A DNA stretch of 64,000 nt from an uncultured Arenicella sp. (GCA_938048185.1 CALIVT010000004.1:25519-89518); one strand, 5' to 3'. Counted from the stretch's first letter, positions 1 through 8,830 are shown. Numbers and translations are program-made. Notes: a model not told the origin generated them from the letters alone.

Positions 1-296
1 AGCTGCTGGGTGTGCCTTTGTTGCAAAGCTTGCAAGGGCAAAGTGCTTCTGAGCCAACGGCCTTTGCGGTGAAATCGAAATTTGCGATGCGTACGACATC
101 GCGCGAGGAGTACATTCGTGTGAAATTAGTGCGTGGAGAACACGGTGAGCTTTATGCTGACCGTTTTCCAAATTTAAGCAGTGGTGTCATGTCGTCTCTG
201 TCGTGGGCTGATGGTTTGGTGCGCCAAGATATCGGCAGCGCAATTGAGGTCGGTCAGCGAGTTAACTTTTTACCGTTGCATGAGGCGATGTTATGA
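1..296 (+). CDS. moeA: Molybdopterin molybdenumtransferase MoeA, C-terminal part
   Basis: Only the C-terminal ~97 residues are in the window, read in the frame that begins at base 3; the 5' end lies outside. MoeA inserts molybdate into adenylylated molybdopterin in the cytoplasm. The visible part fits the C-terminal beta-barrel (domain IV): an Arg-rich beginning (TSREEYIRVKL), the NLSSGVMSSLSWADGLV stretch, then a VNFLPL ending. The stop overlaps the moaA ATG by four bases (ATGA), so the two are translationally coupled. The assignment rests on the tail alone but is strengthened by the adjacent moaA. Confidence 0.85.
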   Translation, partial: LLGVPLLQSLQGQSASEPTAFAVKSKFAMRTTSREEYIRVKLVRGEHGELYADRFPNLSSGVMSSLSWADGLVRQDIGSAIEVGQRVNFLPLHEAML

Positions 297-1276
297 GTCA
301 GCTCATTGATTCGTTTGACCGCCATATTCGCTATCTGCGTTTATCGGTGACTGACCGTTGCAATCTTCGTTGTACTTATTGTATGGCCGAAGATATGACC
401 TTCTTGCCAAAGTCTCGAGTCTTAAGTTTAGAGGAAATGGCCTTGGTGAGTCAGGCCTTTGTTGACTTAGGTGTTGAGAAAATTAGGTTAACCGGTGGCG
501 AGCCACTGGTGCGTAACGGCATAGTTGAGTTAGCGCAAAAATTAGGCGACCTTGACGGCTTGCATGAATTGGTAATGACAACCAACGGAGTATTGTTGGA
601 TAAATTTGCTTTGCCGCTGCGCGATGCGGGCATGTCGCGCGTTAACATCAGTATCGATAGCTTACGCGCTGATCGTTTTAAAGCCCTTACTCGATTTGGA
701 CAGCTAGATGACGTGTTGCGTGGCATTGACGCCGCGCGTGATGCAGGGTTTGAAAGAATAAAATTGAATGCGGTGCTCTTAAAAGGTACCAACGATGATG
801 AAGTAATCGAGTTGACGCAATTCGCGGTCGATAAGGGTTTGGATATTTCGTTTATAGAAGAAATGCCGTTAGGCGAAATTGACGGACATTCGCGAACCGA
901 TACCGCCGTTGAAAGCCGCTCATTGCGAGCGCAATTAGATGATCACTTTTCTTTAGTAGCGTCTGACTTTAAAGATCTGGCGAGCGGACCTTCGCGCTAC
1001 TTGAAAATCGCGAACAGTGATTCCAAAGTTGGCTTTATATCGCCCATGAGCGATAATTTTTGTGGTAGCTGTAATCGAGTCAGAGTCACTGCAGAGGGTC
1101 TGCTGCTGCTGTGCCTAGGCAATGAGCACTCGCTTGATTTGCGCGCTATTATTCGCGATGACCCAACTACGTTAAAGGACGCGATAGTGGCGTCTATGCA
1201 ACGCAAGCCAGAGCGGCATTACTTTGACCCAAATGATATTACTATTACCCGTCATATGAGTGCGACCGGGGGTTAA
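293..1276 (+). CDS. moaA: GTP 3',8-cyclase MoaA (radical SAM)
   Basis: First step of molybdenum cofactor synthesis: radical-SAM rearrangement of GTP toward cyclic pyranopterin monophosphate. The 327 residues match the family length. The radical-SAM cluster motif CNLRCTYC gives Cys23, Cys27 and Cys30. A second cluster motif, CGSCNRVRVTAEG followed by a later Cys, lies near residue 260. The protein ends in Gly-Gly, the tail known to be needed for MoaA activity. The TGGEP motif near residue 65 is also present. It overlaps moeA by four bases, and the next gene starts one base after its stop, which suggests co-transcription. Confidence 0.96.
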   Translation: MSQLIDSFDRHIRYLRLSVTDRCNLRCTYCMAEDMTFLPKSRVLSLEEMALVSQAFVDLGVEKIRLTGGEPLVRNGIVELAQKLGDLDGLHELVMTTNGVLLDKFALPLRDAGMSRVNISIDSLRADRFKALTRFGQLDDVLRGIDAARDAGFERIKLNAVLLKGTNDDEVIELTQFAVDKGLDISFIEEMPLGEIDGHSRTDTAVESRSLRAQLDDHFSLVASDFKDLASGPSRYLKIANSDSKVGFISPMSDNFCGSCNRVRVTAEGLLLLCLGNEHSLDLRAIIRDDPTTLKDAIVASMQRKPERHYFDPNDITITRHMSATGG

Positions 1277-1277
1277 T

Positions 1278-2387
1278 ATGGTTCCTATCGTTAACCATAA
1301 GTACAAATATATTTTGTTGTATTCTGCGAAAGCAGGGTGCACGTCGTTAAGGTCTTTGTATCTCGATGTTCATCGAGACGAGCTTGACGAGAGTCAGCTT
1401 AGCGCTTTGAAAAAGTACCATAACGTTAATGAGGTTCAGCCTTACGTTGTTGGCGACGACTATTCGGATTATTTTACGTACTTAATCACGCGCAACCCTT
1501 ATTCTCGGGTGGTTAGTGCATTCTTAGATCAGTACGTATTTTTACGTAATTCTGGTGTTGAGCGGATGCTAAACGAGTTTGCCCCCGGTGGCAGTGAGCG
1601 CGAGCCACAAAACTTTTTGGAGTTTCTCGAATATCTAAAAACGATTCCAGACGAAAAGCGCGATTCGCATTTTCAAACACAAACCTTCACTGAGTTTGCT
1701 GATTGTATTGTTACCCCCGCAAGTGTTCGCTATAGATTTGCTGGCTTAAAGCATACACACGCTTTTGGTATTAAATACGTCGGCGATATTTCCAAATTTG
1801 ATAAACATACTAAAAAGGTCTTTAAACGTATCTTTAAAAGAGATAAAGCGAAACTTGAATTTTCATTATCGAAATTAGCGAAAATTCAAAAGCGTAACTC
1901 ATCATTCTACGGCCGGGAAAATTACGATAATGCCGCGATGCTCAGCTTGGACGAACTAGACGCAATGACGTTCGCGCCAAAGCCGCAGGATTTTTATACA
2001 GATCAAAGAGTCGTCGAGCTTGTAAATGAAATTTATCAAGATGACTTTAAATGGTTTAACTACGCATTCGGAGATATCCCGACGAAGTCGGCCTCGAAAG
2101 AGATTGAACTTATTCCTGATGATTTTGATTGGGAGATGTACATTCGCTTAAGCCCAGACCTCCCCACCGCGGAGGTTCGCAATGAACGCTCAACCGTACG
2201 TCATTATTTGGAGTTCGGGCGTTTCGAATCAATTCCGCGTGCCTACAAAATAGAGGCTCCAGACGGCTTCGATTGGCAAAACTATCTAAATCTTTATGCT
2301 GACCTTCCAGCAGCGGGCATTGTTTCTGAAGAAGCCGCTATCGAACACTATATTAGTTACGGTATCCGCGAAGGCCGTGTCCTGTAA
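1278..2387 (+). CDS. Sulfotransferase-family protein with two C-terminal repeats
   Basis: Predicted PAPS-dependent sulfotransferase; acceptor unknown. I start it at the ATG one base after the moaA stop (369 aa); a GTG 18 bases upstream is possible but lies inside moaA. Residues ~15-24 (YSAKAGCTSL) look like the 5'-phosphosulfate loop, and ITRNPYSRVVSAF near residue 80 like the 3'-phosphate-binding motif. The catalytic fold seems to end near residue 270. The tail holds two similar ~40-residue units, DDFDWEMYIRLSPDL...HYLEFGRFE and DGFDWQNYLNLYADL...HYISYGIREGR. Such FDW-Y-PDL-HY-G units occur at the ends of surface-polysaccharide enzymes. Lys-rich, A/T-leaning codons in the middle differ from moaA, which hints at transfer. 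Confidence 0.75.
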   Translation: MVPIVNHKYKYILLYSAKAGCTSLRSLYLDVHRDELDESQLSALKKYHNVNEVQPYVVGDDYSDYFTYLITRNPYSRVVSAFLDQYVFLRNSGVERMLNEFAPGGSEREPQNFLEFLEYLKTIPDEKRDSHFQTQTFTEFADCIVTPASVRYRFAGLKHTHAFGIKYVGDISKFDKHTKKVFKRIFKRDKAKLEFSLSKLAKIQKRNSSFYGRENYDNAAMLSLDELDAMTFAPKPQDFYTDQRVVELVNEIYQDDFKWFNYAFGDIPTKSASKEIELIPDDFDWEMYIRLSPDLPTAEVRNERSTVRHYLEFGRFESIPRAYKIEAPDGFDWQNYLNLYADLPAAGIVSEEAAIEHYISYGIREGRVL

Positions 2388-2425
2388 TAGGTATTCCGTG
2401 CTCACGATTTAATTAGGAGAAAGTC

Positions 2426-2902
2426 ATGTCTATTTACCAATTCAGTGCGACTAATATTAAGGGGCAAGACATCCGTTTGTCTGAATACGACGGCAAGGTG
2501 ATGTTGATTGTGAATACTGCCAGTAAGTGCGGTTTCACGCCTCAGTTTGAAGGGCTAGAAGGTCTATATAAAGAGCTAGCGCCTAAAGGCTTGGCTATTT
2601 TAGGATTTCCTTGCAACCAATTTGGCAGCCAAGATCCTGGCGCAAACGGTCAAATTGAAGAATTTTGCCAACTAAACTATGGAGTGTCTTTTCCAATGTT
2701 TTCTAAGGTTGACGTGAATGGCAGTAACGCACACCCACTGTACGCTTACTTGAAAAACGAAGCGCGAGGGTTACTAGGTTCGAAAACTATTAAATGGAAT
2801 TTCACTAAATTTTTGGTCGGTCGCGATGGTGAGGTCGTTAAGCGCTATGCTTCAACCGATAAGCCCGAAGCCATAAAAGCCGATATTGAACAGTTGCTTT
2901 AG
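2426..2902 (+). CDS. Glutathione/thioredoxin peroxidase (BtuE-type GPx)
   Basis: Reduces hydrogen peroxide and organic hydroperoxides. The 158 residues are one thioredoxin-fold domain of GPx length. The peroxidatic residue is Cys35 in NTASKCGFTPQF, a Cys rather than selenocysteine. The FPCNQFGSQDPG motif (Cys near 63) supplies the conserved Gln and the Cys that acts as resolving residue in thioredoxin-type GPx; WNFTKFLV carries the conserved Trp/Asn. A good Shine-Dalgarno (AGGAGA) precedes the ATG. It is followed after three bases by the antiporter gene, so the two are probably one transcript. Confidence 0.92.
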   Translation: MSIYQFSATNIKGQDIRLSEYDGKVMLIVNTASKCGFTPQFEGLEGLYKELAPKGLAILGFPCNQFGSQDPGANGQIEEFCQLNYGVSFPMFSKVDVNGSNAHPLYAYLKNEARGLLGSKTIKWNFTKFLVGRDGEVVKRYASTDKPEAIKADIEQLL

Positions 2903-2905
2903 ACG

Positions 2906-4144
2906 ATGAACAGCATAATCGATGTCGCAGCTATCTTAATCAGTGCCTCCGCGCTGTTTGCCTATGTAAACCATCGTTTCGTCGGTTTACCGACCACCAT
3001 CGGTGTGATGGTCATCGCGATGCTTGTCTCCGTACTCGCCTATCTATTAAGCTTGCTCGGGTTTGGCGATTTTCATGCACACGCGACGCGTTTACTTGGT
3101 GGCATCGATTTTAATAAAACCTTACTGCACGGCATGTTGAGCTTTCTATTGTTCGCCGGCGCCTTGCATGTGAATCTAAACGATCTCCGTAAACAGAAGT
3201 GGATCATCTTTAGCTTGGCAACGTTTGGTGTTTGTCTTTCAACTTTTTTGGTCGGCACCATTACGTATTATTTGTTGGACTTACTGAATTGCCACTTACC
3301 CTATATTTACTGTCTTTTATTTGGCGCGTTGATCTCGCCAACTGACCCCATTGCGGTGATGGCGACGGTCAAACGTTTGGGCGTTAGTAAAGAGCTAGAG
3401 ACGACCATCGCCGGCGAATCCTTATTTAACGATGGTGTTGGGGTTGTGGTGTTTATGGTGCTGCTAATGGTTTTGCAAAGCACCCAGCAGGTTGACGCCG
3501 CCTACGTTGCGCTGATCTTCGCTGAAGAGGCGATTGGCGGCATAGTCTTTGGCTTGGTACTCGGCGGCCTTGGTTACTATTTACTCAAAACCATTGATAA
3601 CTACAAAGTCGAAGTGTTAATCACGCTAGCACTAGTGATGGGCGGGTACGCGCTTGCAATGTATTTGCACACATCCGGGCCAATCGCGGTGGTGGTGGCA
3701 GGGCTATTGACTGGCAGCGTGTTGCGACAGCACGCTATGTCAGACCGAACTCGTCAAAGTGTGGATGATTTTTGGGAATTAATAGACGAAATTTTAAACG
3801 TTATTCTGTTTGCCTTAATCGGGTTGGAAATTTTAATCATTCCATTTGATTCCCAATGGTTTGTTGCAGGCATATTGCTCATTATCGTGGTTATTTCGGT
3901 GCGCGTCGTGAGCGTGGGAGTGCCAATACGTGTAATCGGGTTAAAGAGAAAGGTCGCTCCGCATCTGGTGAAAATTCTTACTTGGGGCGGTTTACGCGGC
4001 GGCATTTCGGTTGCGCTCGCGTTAAGTCTGCCGCCTGGGGACGCGCGTGACTTGGTGTTGTTCTTAACCTACATCATTGTCGTGTTTTCGATTGTGGTGC
4101 AGGGTATGACCCTTGGGCTGTTTATCAAAAAATTGACCGCGTGA
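2906..4144 (+). CDS. Na+/H+ antiporter, CPA1 (NhaP-type) family
   Basis: Inner-membrane cation/proton antiporter of 412 residues with about 12 hydrophobic segments and no large cytoplasmic tail. CPA1 hallmarks are visible: SPTDPIAV near residue 145 and GESLFNDGVGVVVF near residue 170, whose Asp residues line the ion path in this family, plus a conserved GGLRGGISVALALSLP near residue 360. It starts three bases after the GPx stop. Ion choice (Na+, K+ or Li+) cannot be read from the sequence. Confidence 0.9.
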   Translation: MNSIIDVAAILISASALFAYVNHRFVGLPTTIGVMVIAMLVSVLAYLLSLLGFGDFHAHATRLLGGIDFNKTLLHGMLSFLLFAGALHVNLNDLRKQKWIIFSLATFGVCLSTFLVGTITYYLLDLLNCHLPYIYCLLFGALISPTDPIAVMATVKRLGVSKELETTIAGESLFNDGVGVVVFMVLLMVLQSTQQVDAAYVALIFAEEAIGGIVFGLVLGGLGYYLLKTIDNYKVEVLITLALVMGGYALAMYLHTSGPIAVVVAGLLTGSVLRQHAMSDRTRQSVDDFWELIDEILNVILFALIGLEILIIPFDSQWFVAGILLIIVVISVRVVSVGVPIRVIGLKRKVAPHLVKILTWGGLRGGISVALALSLPPGDARDLVLFLTYIIVVFSIVVQGMTLGLFIKKLTA

Positions 4145-4171
4145 CGGGATGTCAAGTGTAGACGCGAATGT

Positions 4172-5233
4172 CTAAGCGGCTCTGATTGCGAATGACAACG
4201 CTTGGCCCACCTCATCGCCAATGCAAAAAACTGAATGCCAGCAACATGCCTCCTCTGTAGCCTGTGGCAGTAACAATACGTCTCCCGCCGTTAGGGTTTG
4301 GCTGTGGCCTCTTGCGATTAGAAATTGCACAAAGTCTTTGGTTTCATTAATTAAGTGTATTAATGTGCCGTTGCTAAAAGAACCGAGTTGTTCAGCTAAG
4401 TAAACACGGTCACAGAGTAGGTCGCTCATTTCCGATCGCATCTCCAATGTCATTGAGTCGGGCCAAGGGTGGGTTTTCGAAAATGCGATAATTTCGTCAA
4501 CCAGCTCCCGCTTAGGTAACGCTAACCAAAAGGTCTTGCCGCTTAATTGCGCGAATACTACGCCCGCGTGTCCACGCTCTAAGTCGTGATGCAGATACGC
4601 ACCGCCATTCGGTGCGTTAAAGTAGATAATGCGTTCTACGAACTTCGCGCCTCGATCACCTAGAAGGTGGCGCAGCGTCTTTTGTAAGTCTGTGTTTTGA
4701 GTAATGACACTCGACTCGGGGAATACCGCGTCGGTAAGTTCTGCAGCCAGTTGTTGTCGATGCGGGTCGGCGGCAACGTCTTGTTGCTGGTCGATGCCGA
4801 ATGAGAATCGAAAACGAAGCGACGCATCATCATCATGAAATGAAAGCCACGAGGCTTTCATCCAAAGATCCTCGGCGACAATGTTGTCACCTTCCACAAC
4901 ATCAAATACCACCATTTCGATTTCTTGATCATCACCTTCGTTAAACGTGCTTCCGAGCGACTGAAACTTTGGTTCCAAGCGTTCGAGGTACGGGCTTTGC
5001 GCGAGCACGCCATCGCAGTCGCGCTCTTCGTAAAGGGCGGACACCAGTCTTTCTGAGACGTTAAGCTGCGATTTAATGCTGGCCAAGCTGTCGGCAAATT
5101 GAGCACCGAGCAATATTGATTTACCGCAGCCCCAACGCGCATCGATGTGCTCAATTGAAAGCTCGTTCGTGGAGGGCTTTGGGGCGTCTCGAGTGTCACC
5201 CAAATCGAAACCGCGTCGTCGAAGGTTGTTCAT
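4172..5233 (-). CDS. JmjC/cupin-like Fe(II)/2-oxoglutarate oxygenase candidate
   Basis: A 353-residue cytoplasmic protein. The second half looks like a cupin/JmjC barrel: YLHHDLERGH places a candidate iron-binding H-x-D at His215/Asp217, followed by QLSGKTFWLALPK, which resembles the strand after the metal site in JmjC hydroxylases, and a distal His333 in CCWHSVFCIGDEVG. TAGDVLLLP is a typical cupin strand. The N-terminal ~170 residues match nothing I recognise. It stands alone, convergent with the antiporter gene. The substrate is unknown; protein or small-molecule hydroxylation are both open. The family call is inference from motif spacing. Confidence 0.55.
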   Translation of the reverse strand: MNNLRRRGFDLGDTRDAPKPSTNELSIEHIDARWGCGKSILLGAQFADSLASIKSQLNVSERLVSALYEERDCDGVLAQSPYLERLEPKFQSLGSTFNEGDDQEIEMVVFDVVEGDNIVAEDLWMKASWLSFHDDDASLRFRFSFGIDQQQDVAADPHRQQLAAELTDAVFPESSVITQNTDLQKTLRHLLGDRGAKFVERIIYFNAPNGGAYLHHDLERGHAGVVFAQLSGKTFWLALPKRELVDEIIAFSKTHPWPDSMTLEMRSEMSDLLCDRVYLAEQLGSFSNGTLIHLINETKDFVQFLIARGHSQTLTAGDVLLLPQATEEACCWHSVFCIGDEVGQALSFAIRAA

Positions 5234-5455
5234 GAGCTTATTTGTAAGGGGTTACCAGATTTAACAATAGTTTGCATTGTGAGCTCTAAGATAGGTTACT
5301 CTAGTACATGTCCATGTGGCGATGTCATATCTTGCAATCGTATTTTTCACTGATTTCAAGAGTATCCAGCAACGTAGTGAACGTTGATCTCCGGGGGGAG
5401 AGTAACTGGGGCGTCTTTTTGCGCCCCAGTGGTAATGAATGTGTTTGCTAGCACA
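5234..5455. other. Intergenic region with two adjacent stem-loops
   Basis: No credible gene. Two neighbouring hairpins lie at the ETF-QO end: a short one (TCTCC/GGAGA arms, 5388-5401) and a 9-bp perfect stem ACTGGGGCG/CGCCCCAGT with an 8-base loop (5405-5430). Neither has a U-tract outside the stem on either strand. They follow the ETF-QO stop on the minus strand and may mark its mRNA 3' end. The rest probably holds the promoter of the JmjC-like gene. Confidence 0.5.
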
Positions 5456-7111
5456 CTACATGTTTGAGTAGCTCGGTCCCCCACCTCCTTCCGGTGAAAT
5501 CCAAACAATATTTTGGGTCGGGTCTTTGATGTCACAGGTTTTGCAATGGATGCAGTTCTGCCCATTGATTTGTAACGCCGGTTTACCCTCATCCTCACCA
5601 ACGATTTCGTAGACACCTGCTGGACAATATCGCGTTTCAGGTGAGTCGAAGTCCTTGTAATTAACATCAATTGCGACACTTTTATCTTTGAGTGTTAAGT
5701 GACAAAAAATATCTTCCTCGTGGTAGGTATTCGATAAGAACACCGAAGATGGCTTATCAAAACTTAATACGCCATCAGGTTTAGGGTAGACAGGTTTTTC
5801 GCATTCGGCCGCTTTTTTTAGTTGCGCGTGATCAGCGTGATTATCGCGAATGGTTGGCAATATACCGCCCAATATTTGGTCGATGTAGCTATATATACCA
5901 CCAGCCCACGCGCCAAATTTATGCAGAGCAGGGGCAAATGACCGCGTTTTCTTAAGCTCTTTACCGGCCCAAGACTCACGAAACGCTTGATCAAATTGAT
6001 CGAGGGTCTGCCCACCTTCTTTGCCCGCTGAAAGGTGTTCGAACAGCACCTCGGCGGCAACCATGCCGGACTTCATCGCGGTGTGCGTCCCTTTGATTTT
6101 AGCCGAGTTCATGGTGCCGACATCACAGCCAACTAATAGACCACCAGGAAAGCTCATTTTTCCTAGCGAATTCCAACCGCCTTTGGTTAGCGCACGCGCG
6201 CCGTAGCCCAAGCGTTTGCCACCTTCTAAGGTCTTAGCAAAGGCCGGATGATGTTTCATGCGTTGAAATTCATCGAAAGGGCTAATGTTCGGATTACGGT
6301 AGTTAAGGTCAATAATCAGCCCCATCGTGACCATGTTATCGCCCAAGTGATATAAGAAACTGCCGCCGGTCATTCCTTCAGACAGCGGCCAGCCTGAACC
6401 ATGTACCACAAGACCCGGTTCATGGTTTTCAGGTTTTATTTCCCATAGTTCTTTGAAACCAATGCCATAATGTTGGGCGTCAGCATCGGCATTTAGGTCG
6501 AACTTCGCCATCAATTCTTTACCCAATTGGCCGCGACAACCTTCCGCAAAAACGGTGTATTTAGCATGCAGTTCCATGCCCGGTTCGAAACTCGGTTTGT
6601 GCGTACCTTCCGGGTCAACGCCATTGTTGGGTGTGGCGACTCCTTTGACGCTGCCGTCCTCGTTGTAGACGATTTCAGCACCAGCGAAGCCAGGGTATAT
6701 CTCTATGCCCAGCGCCTCGGCTTGCTCGCCCAACCAGCGAATAACGTTAGAGAGGCTCACAATATAGTTGCCTTTATTGTGCATGGCCGGTGGAATCATA
6801 AAGCCAGGAAACTTAATCGAACCTTTTTCGTTGAACATATGCATTTCGTCACGTTTGACTGCTTGCTTGAGCGGTGCGCCTAATTCTTCCCAATTTGGAA
6901 ACAGCTCGTTCATTGCCGTTGGTTCAATCACTGCGCCGGATAATATGTGCGCACCGACTTCGGCGCTTTTTTCTAGCAAGCAAATGCTAATTTCTTGACC
7001 TTTTTCATCGGCAAGCTGTTTTAGTTTAATGGCGGTTGACATGCCAGCGGGGCCACCGCCAACAATGACAACGTCATACTCCATGCTCTCACGTTGAATC
7101 GCTTCGCTCAT
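5456..7111 (-). CDS. Electron transfer flavoprotein-ubiquinone oxidoreductase
   Basis: Membrane-associated flavo-iron-sulfur enzyme that takes electrons from reduced ETF and passes them to ubiquinone. The 551 residues match the family. The FAD-binding motif DVVIVGGGPAGMSTAI is at residues ~14-29. The C-terminal 4Fe-4S ligands are visible as Cys496 (YCPAG), Cys520, Cys523 and Cys526 (CIHCKTC, followed by DIKDP). The gene follows a GntR regulator with a 41-base gap, and the etfB-etfA operon diverges beyond it, so both halves of the ETF pathway share one control region. Confidence 0.96.
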   Translation of the reverse strand: MSEAIQRESMEYDVVIVGGGPAGMSTAIKLKQLADEKGQEISICLLEKSAEVGAHILSGAVIEPTAMNELFPNWEELGAPLKQAVKRDEMHMFNEKGSIKFPGFMIPPAMHNKGNYIVSLSNVIRWLGEQAEALGIEIYPGFAGAEIVYNEDGSVKGVATPNNGVDPEGTHKPSFEPGMELHAKYTVFAEGCRGQLGKELMAKFDLNADADAQHYGIGFKELWEIKPENHEPGLVVHGSGWPLSEGMTGGSFLYHLGDNMVTMGLIIDLNYRNPNISPFDEFQRMKHHPAFAKTLEGGKRLGYGARALTKGGWNSLGKMSFPGGLLVGCDVGTMNSAKIKGTHTAMKSGMVAAEVLFEHLSAGKEGGQTLDQFDQAFRESWAGKELKKTRSFAPALHKFGAWAGGIYSYIDQILGGILPTIRDNHADHAQLKKAAECEKPVYPKPDGVLSFDKPSSVFLSNTYHEEDIFCHLTLKDKSVAIDVNYKDFDSPETRYCPAGVYEIVGEDEGKPALQINGQNCIHCKTCDIKDPTQNIVWISPEGGGGPSYSNM

Positions 7112-7152
7112 AATAGTCTCCAGTGCTGGAATTTAAATTAGGGATGTTAGTT

Positions 7153-7830
7153 TCAAGACATGCGCCGCTCAATTCGAGCCCGAGCATGCACAATATGTCG
7201 TCGCATTGTCACCTCGGCCAAGACCGGGTCACGTTGCTCGATCGCATAAACGATCTGTCGGTGTTCGACCAACGAATTAGTCGAGCTGGTATTCGCAAAT
7301 TCATTTTGGTAGCGAAACATTTTTATTAAATTGTAAAGCTCGTGCAGTAAGGCGCGCTCTATGACTTTGTTCTTACTGCCCCGCACCACCATTTCATGAA
7401 ACGCGTAATCGCTCTCAGCGGGTACAAAGGCGCCGGAGTTTTCCCGCATTTGCTTACTTTGTGCGTCGATCAATCGATGCAGCTCATCAATTTCAGGCGA
7501 GGTCATCTGTTCGGCAGCTAGCGCAACGGCTTTGCTTTCAAGGGCTTCACGAGCGTCGTAAATTTGCAAAATCAGCGCTTTACTCAACATGACTACGCGC
7601 GCGCCTTGTTGCGGTACGTGTTGAATTAGATTCATGCCTTCTAAGCGCCGAATGGCCTCTCGTAATGGGCCGCGACTTACGTCCAACTTCTTAGCTAACT
7701 TGGTCTCACTTAACTTAGAGCCTTGGGCTATTTCACCGGTAATAATGGCATCTCGTAGTGTATCAGTCAGCTCGCCCCCTAAGGTGCTGCTGCTGTGGGT
7801 GACGCCGGATAACACTGCAAACTCGCTCAT
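7153..7830 (-). CDS. GntR-family regulator, FadR/FCD subfamily
   Basis: A 225-residue DNA-binding regulator. The N-terminal winged helix (residues ~15-80) includes GSKLSETKLAKKLDVSRG and REAIRRLEG, the usual GntR recognition region. The remaining helical part, with DAREALESKAVALAAEQ and later His residues (FHEMVVRGS, MRRHI), fits an FCD effector domain, which often binds a metal and a small organic acid. It lies between ETF-QO and the divergent etfBA operon, and two near-identical palindromes sit in the intergenic region. The likely role is local control of the ETF genes; the effector is unknown. Confidence 0.88.
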   Translation of the reverse strand: MSEFAVLSGVTHSSSTLGGELTDTLRDAIITGEIAQGSKLSETKLAKKLDVSRGPLREAIRRLEGMNLIQHVPQQGARVVMLSKALILQIYDAREALESKAVALAAEQMTSPEIDELHRLIDAQSKQMRENSGAFVPAESDYAFHEMVVRGSKNKVIERALLHELYNLIKMFRYQNEFANTSSTNSLVEHRQIVYAIEQRDPVLAEVTMRRHIVHARARIERRMS

Positions 7831-7860
7831 AGTGAAGAAAAATAGAGATTTTCGACAATA

Positions 7861-7870
7861 ATGTCAACAT
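7861..7870. promoter_or_regulatory. Palindromic operator candidate 1 (GntR)
   Basis: ATGTCAACAT lies 31 bases upstream of the GntR start codon. It differs by one base from the perfect palindrome 52 bases farther on. FCD-type GntR proteins usually bind short T-G-T/A-C-A palindromes, so this is a plausible autoregulatory site. It is inferred from symmetry and position only. Confidence 0.45.
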
Positions 7871-7922
7871 TTAAACTTGTAATTCGCATTTGGTAAATAA
7901 ATACGGCCCATGTTTGTTGAAA

Positions 7923-7932
7923 ATGTCGACAT
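7923..7932. promoter_or_regulatory. Palindromic operator candidate 2 (GntR/etfBA)
   Basis: ATGTCGACAT is a perfect 10-bp palindrome, just upstream of a possible -35 hexamer TTGACC (7954-7959) reading toward etfB. It is the near-twin of the site at 7861-7870. Binding here could control etfBA, or loop with the other site. No strong -10 is visible at standard spacing for the etfB promoter. Confidence 0.5.
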
Positions 7933-8064
7933 ATTGTTGATATTAGGGTTTTTTTGACCTACACTCGTTTCCACTTGGTGTAGTCGGTGTTACCGCTGCC
8001 CTTGAACTTCAGCCGCTAATTCGATTTGCGGCTTTTTATCGAATCACTCTAGTTGGAGTATGTA

Positions 8065-8814
8065 ATGAAAGTTCTAGTTCCCGTAAAACGCGTGATTGAT
8101 GCTTACGTTAGCATCCGCGTTAAGAGCGACGGCTCAGGTGTCGACACCGACAACGTAAAAATGAGTTTAAATCCATTTTGCGAGATTGCCCTTGAAGAAG
8201 CAATTCGCTTGAAAGAAGCCGGTACCGCGACGGAAGTGGTGTTGGTGAGCATCGGCTCGGCTGACATTGAAACGGTTATGCGTTCAGGTTTGGCGATGGG
8301 TGCTGACCGTGCTATTCGCGTTGATGCCGATAATGATATCGAGCCGCTGGCGATCGCCAAAATTTTGAAGCACATTGTTGAGAAAGAAGAGGCTGGTATG
8401 GTTATTACCGGTAAGCAGTCTATCGATGGTGATAACAATCAAACAGGCCAAATGTTGTCAGCCTTATTAGGTTGGCCGCAAGCGACGTTCGCGTCTGAAG
8501 TGGCGATTGACGGCGACAGTGCGAAAGTTACTCGCGAGGTTGACGGGGGTCTTGAAACCATTGCTATACCAATGCCAGCAGTGGTTACCACCGACTTGCG
8601 TTTAAATGAGCCACGCTACCCGACTTTGCCTAACATCATGAAGGCTAAGAAGAAGCCGTTAGACGTTATTGCGCTGGCTGATACTGGCGTAGATGCGGCT
8701 AAGCGCCAAACCGTCACCAACGTTAGCCCGCCTGAAGCGCGTTCGGCCGGGGTAATGGTTGGGTCTGTCACCGAATTGGTTGACAAGCTTAAAAATGAAG
8801 CCAAAGTAATTTAG
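8065..8814 (+). CDS. etfB: Electron transfer flavoprotein, beta subunit
   Basis: Small ETF subunit (249 aa) that binds AMP and carries the dehydrogenase recognition loop. The start [19 protein letters not shown] is typical, as are [16 protein letters not shown] near residue 38 and [14 protein letters not shown] near 120; [18 protein letters not shown] near 185 contains the conserved recognition-loop region. I use the ATG preceded by TTGGAG; an in-frame TTG 12 bases upstream is part of that ribosome site. It is 16 bases from etfA in one operon. Confidence 0.97.
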   Translation: MKVLVPVKRVIDAYVSIRVKSDGSGVDTDNVKMSLNPFCEIALEEAIRLKEAGTATEVVLVSIGSADIETVMRSGLAMGADRAIRVDADNDIEPLAIAKILKHIVEKEEAGMVITGKQSIDGDNNQTGQMLSALLGWPQATFASEVAIDGDSAKVTREVDGGLETIAIPMPAVVTTDLRLNEPRYPTLPNIMKAKKKPLDVIALADTGVDAAKRQTVTNVSPPEARSAGVMVGSVTELVDKLKNEAKVI

Positions 8815-8830
8815 TGGAGCGATTTAAATC

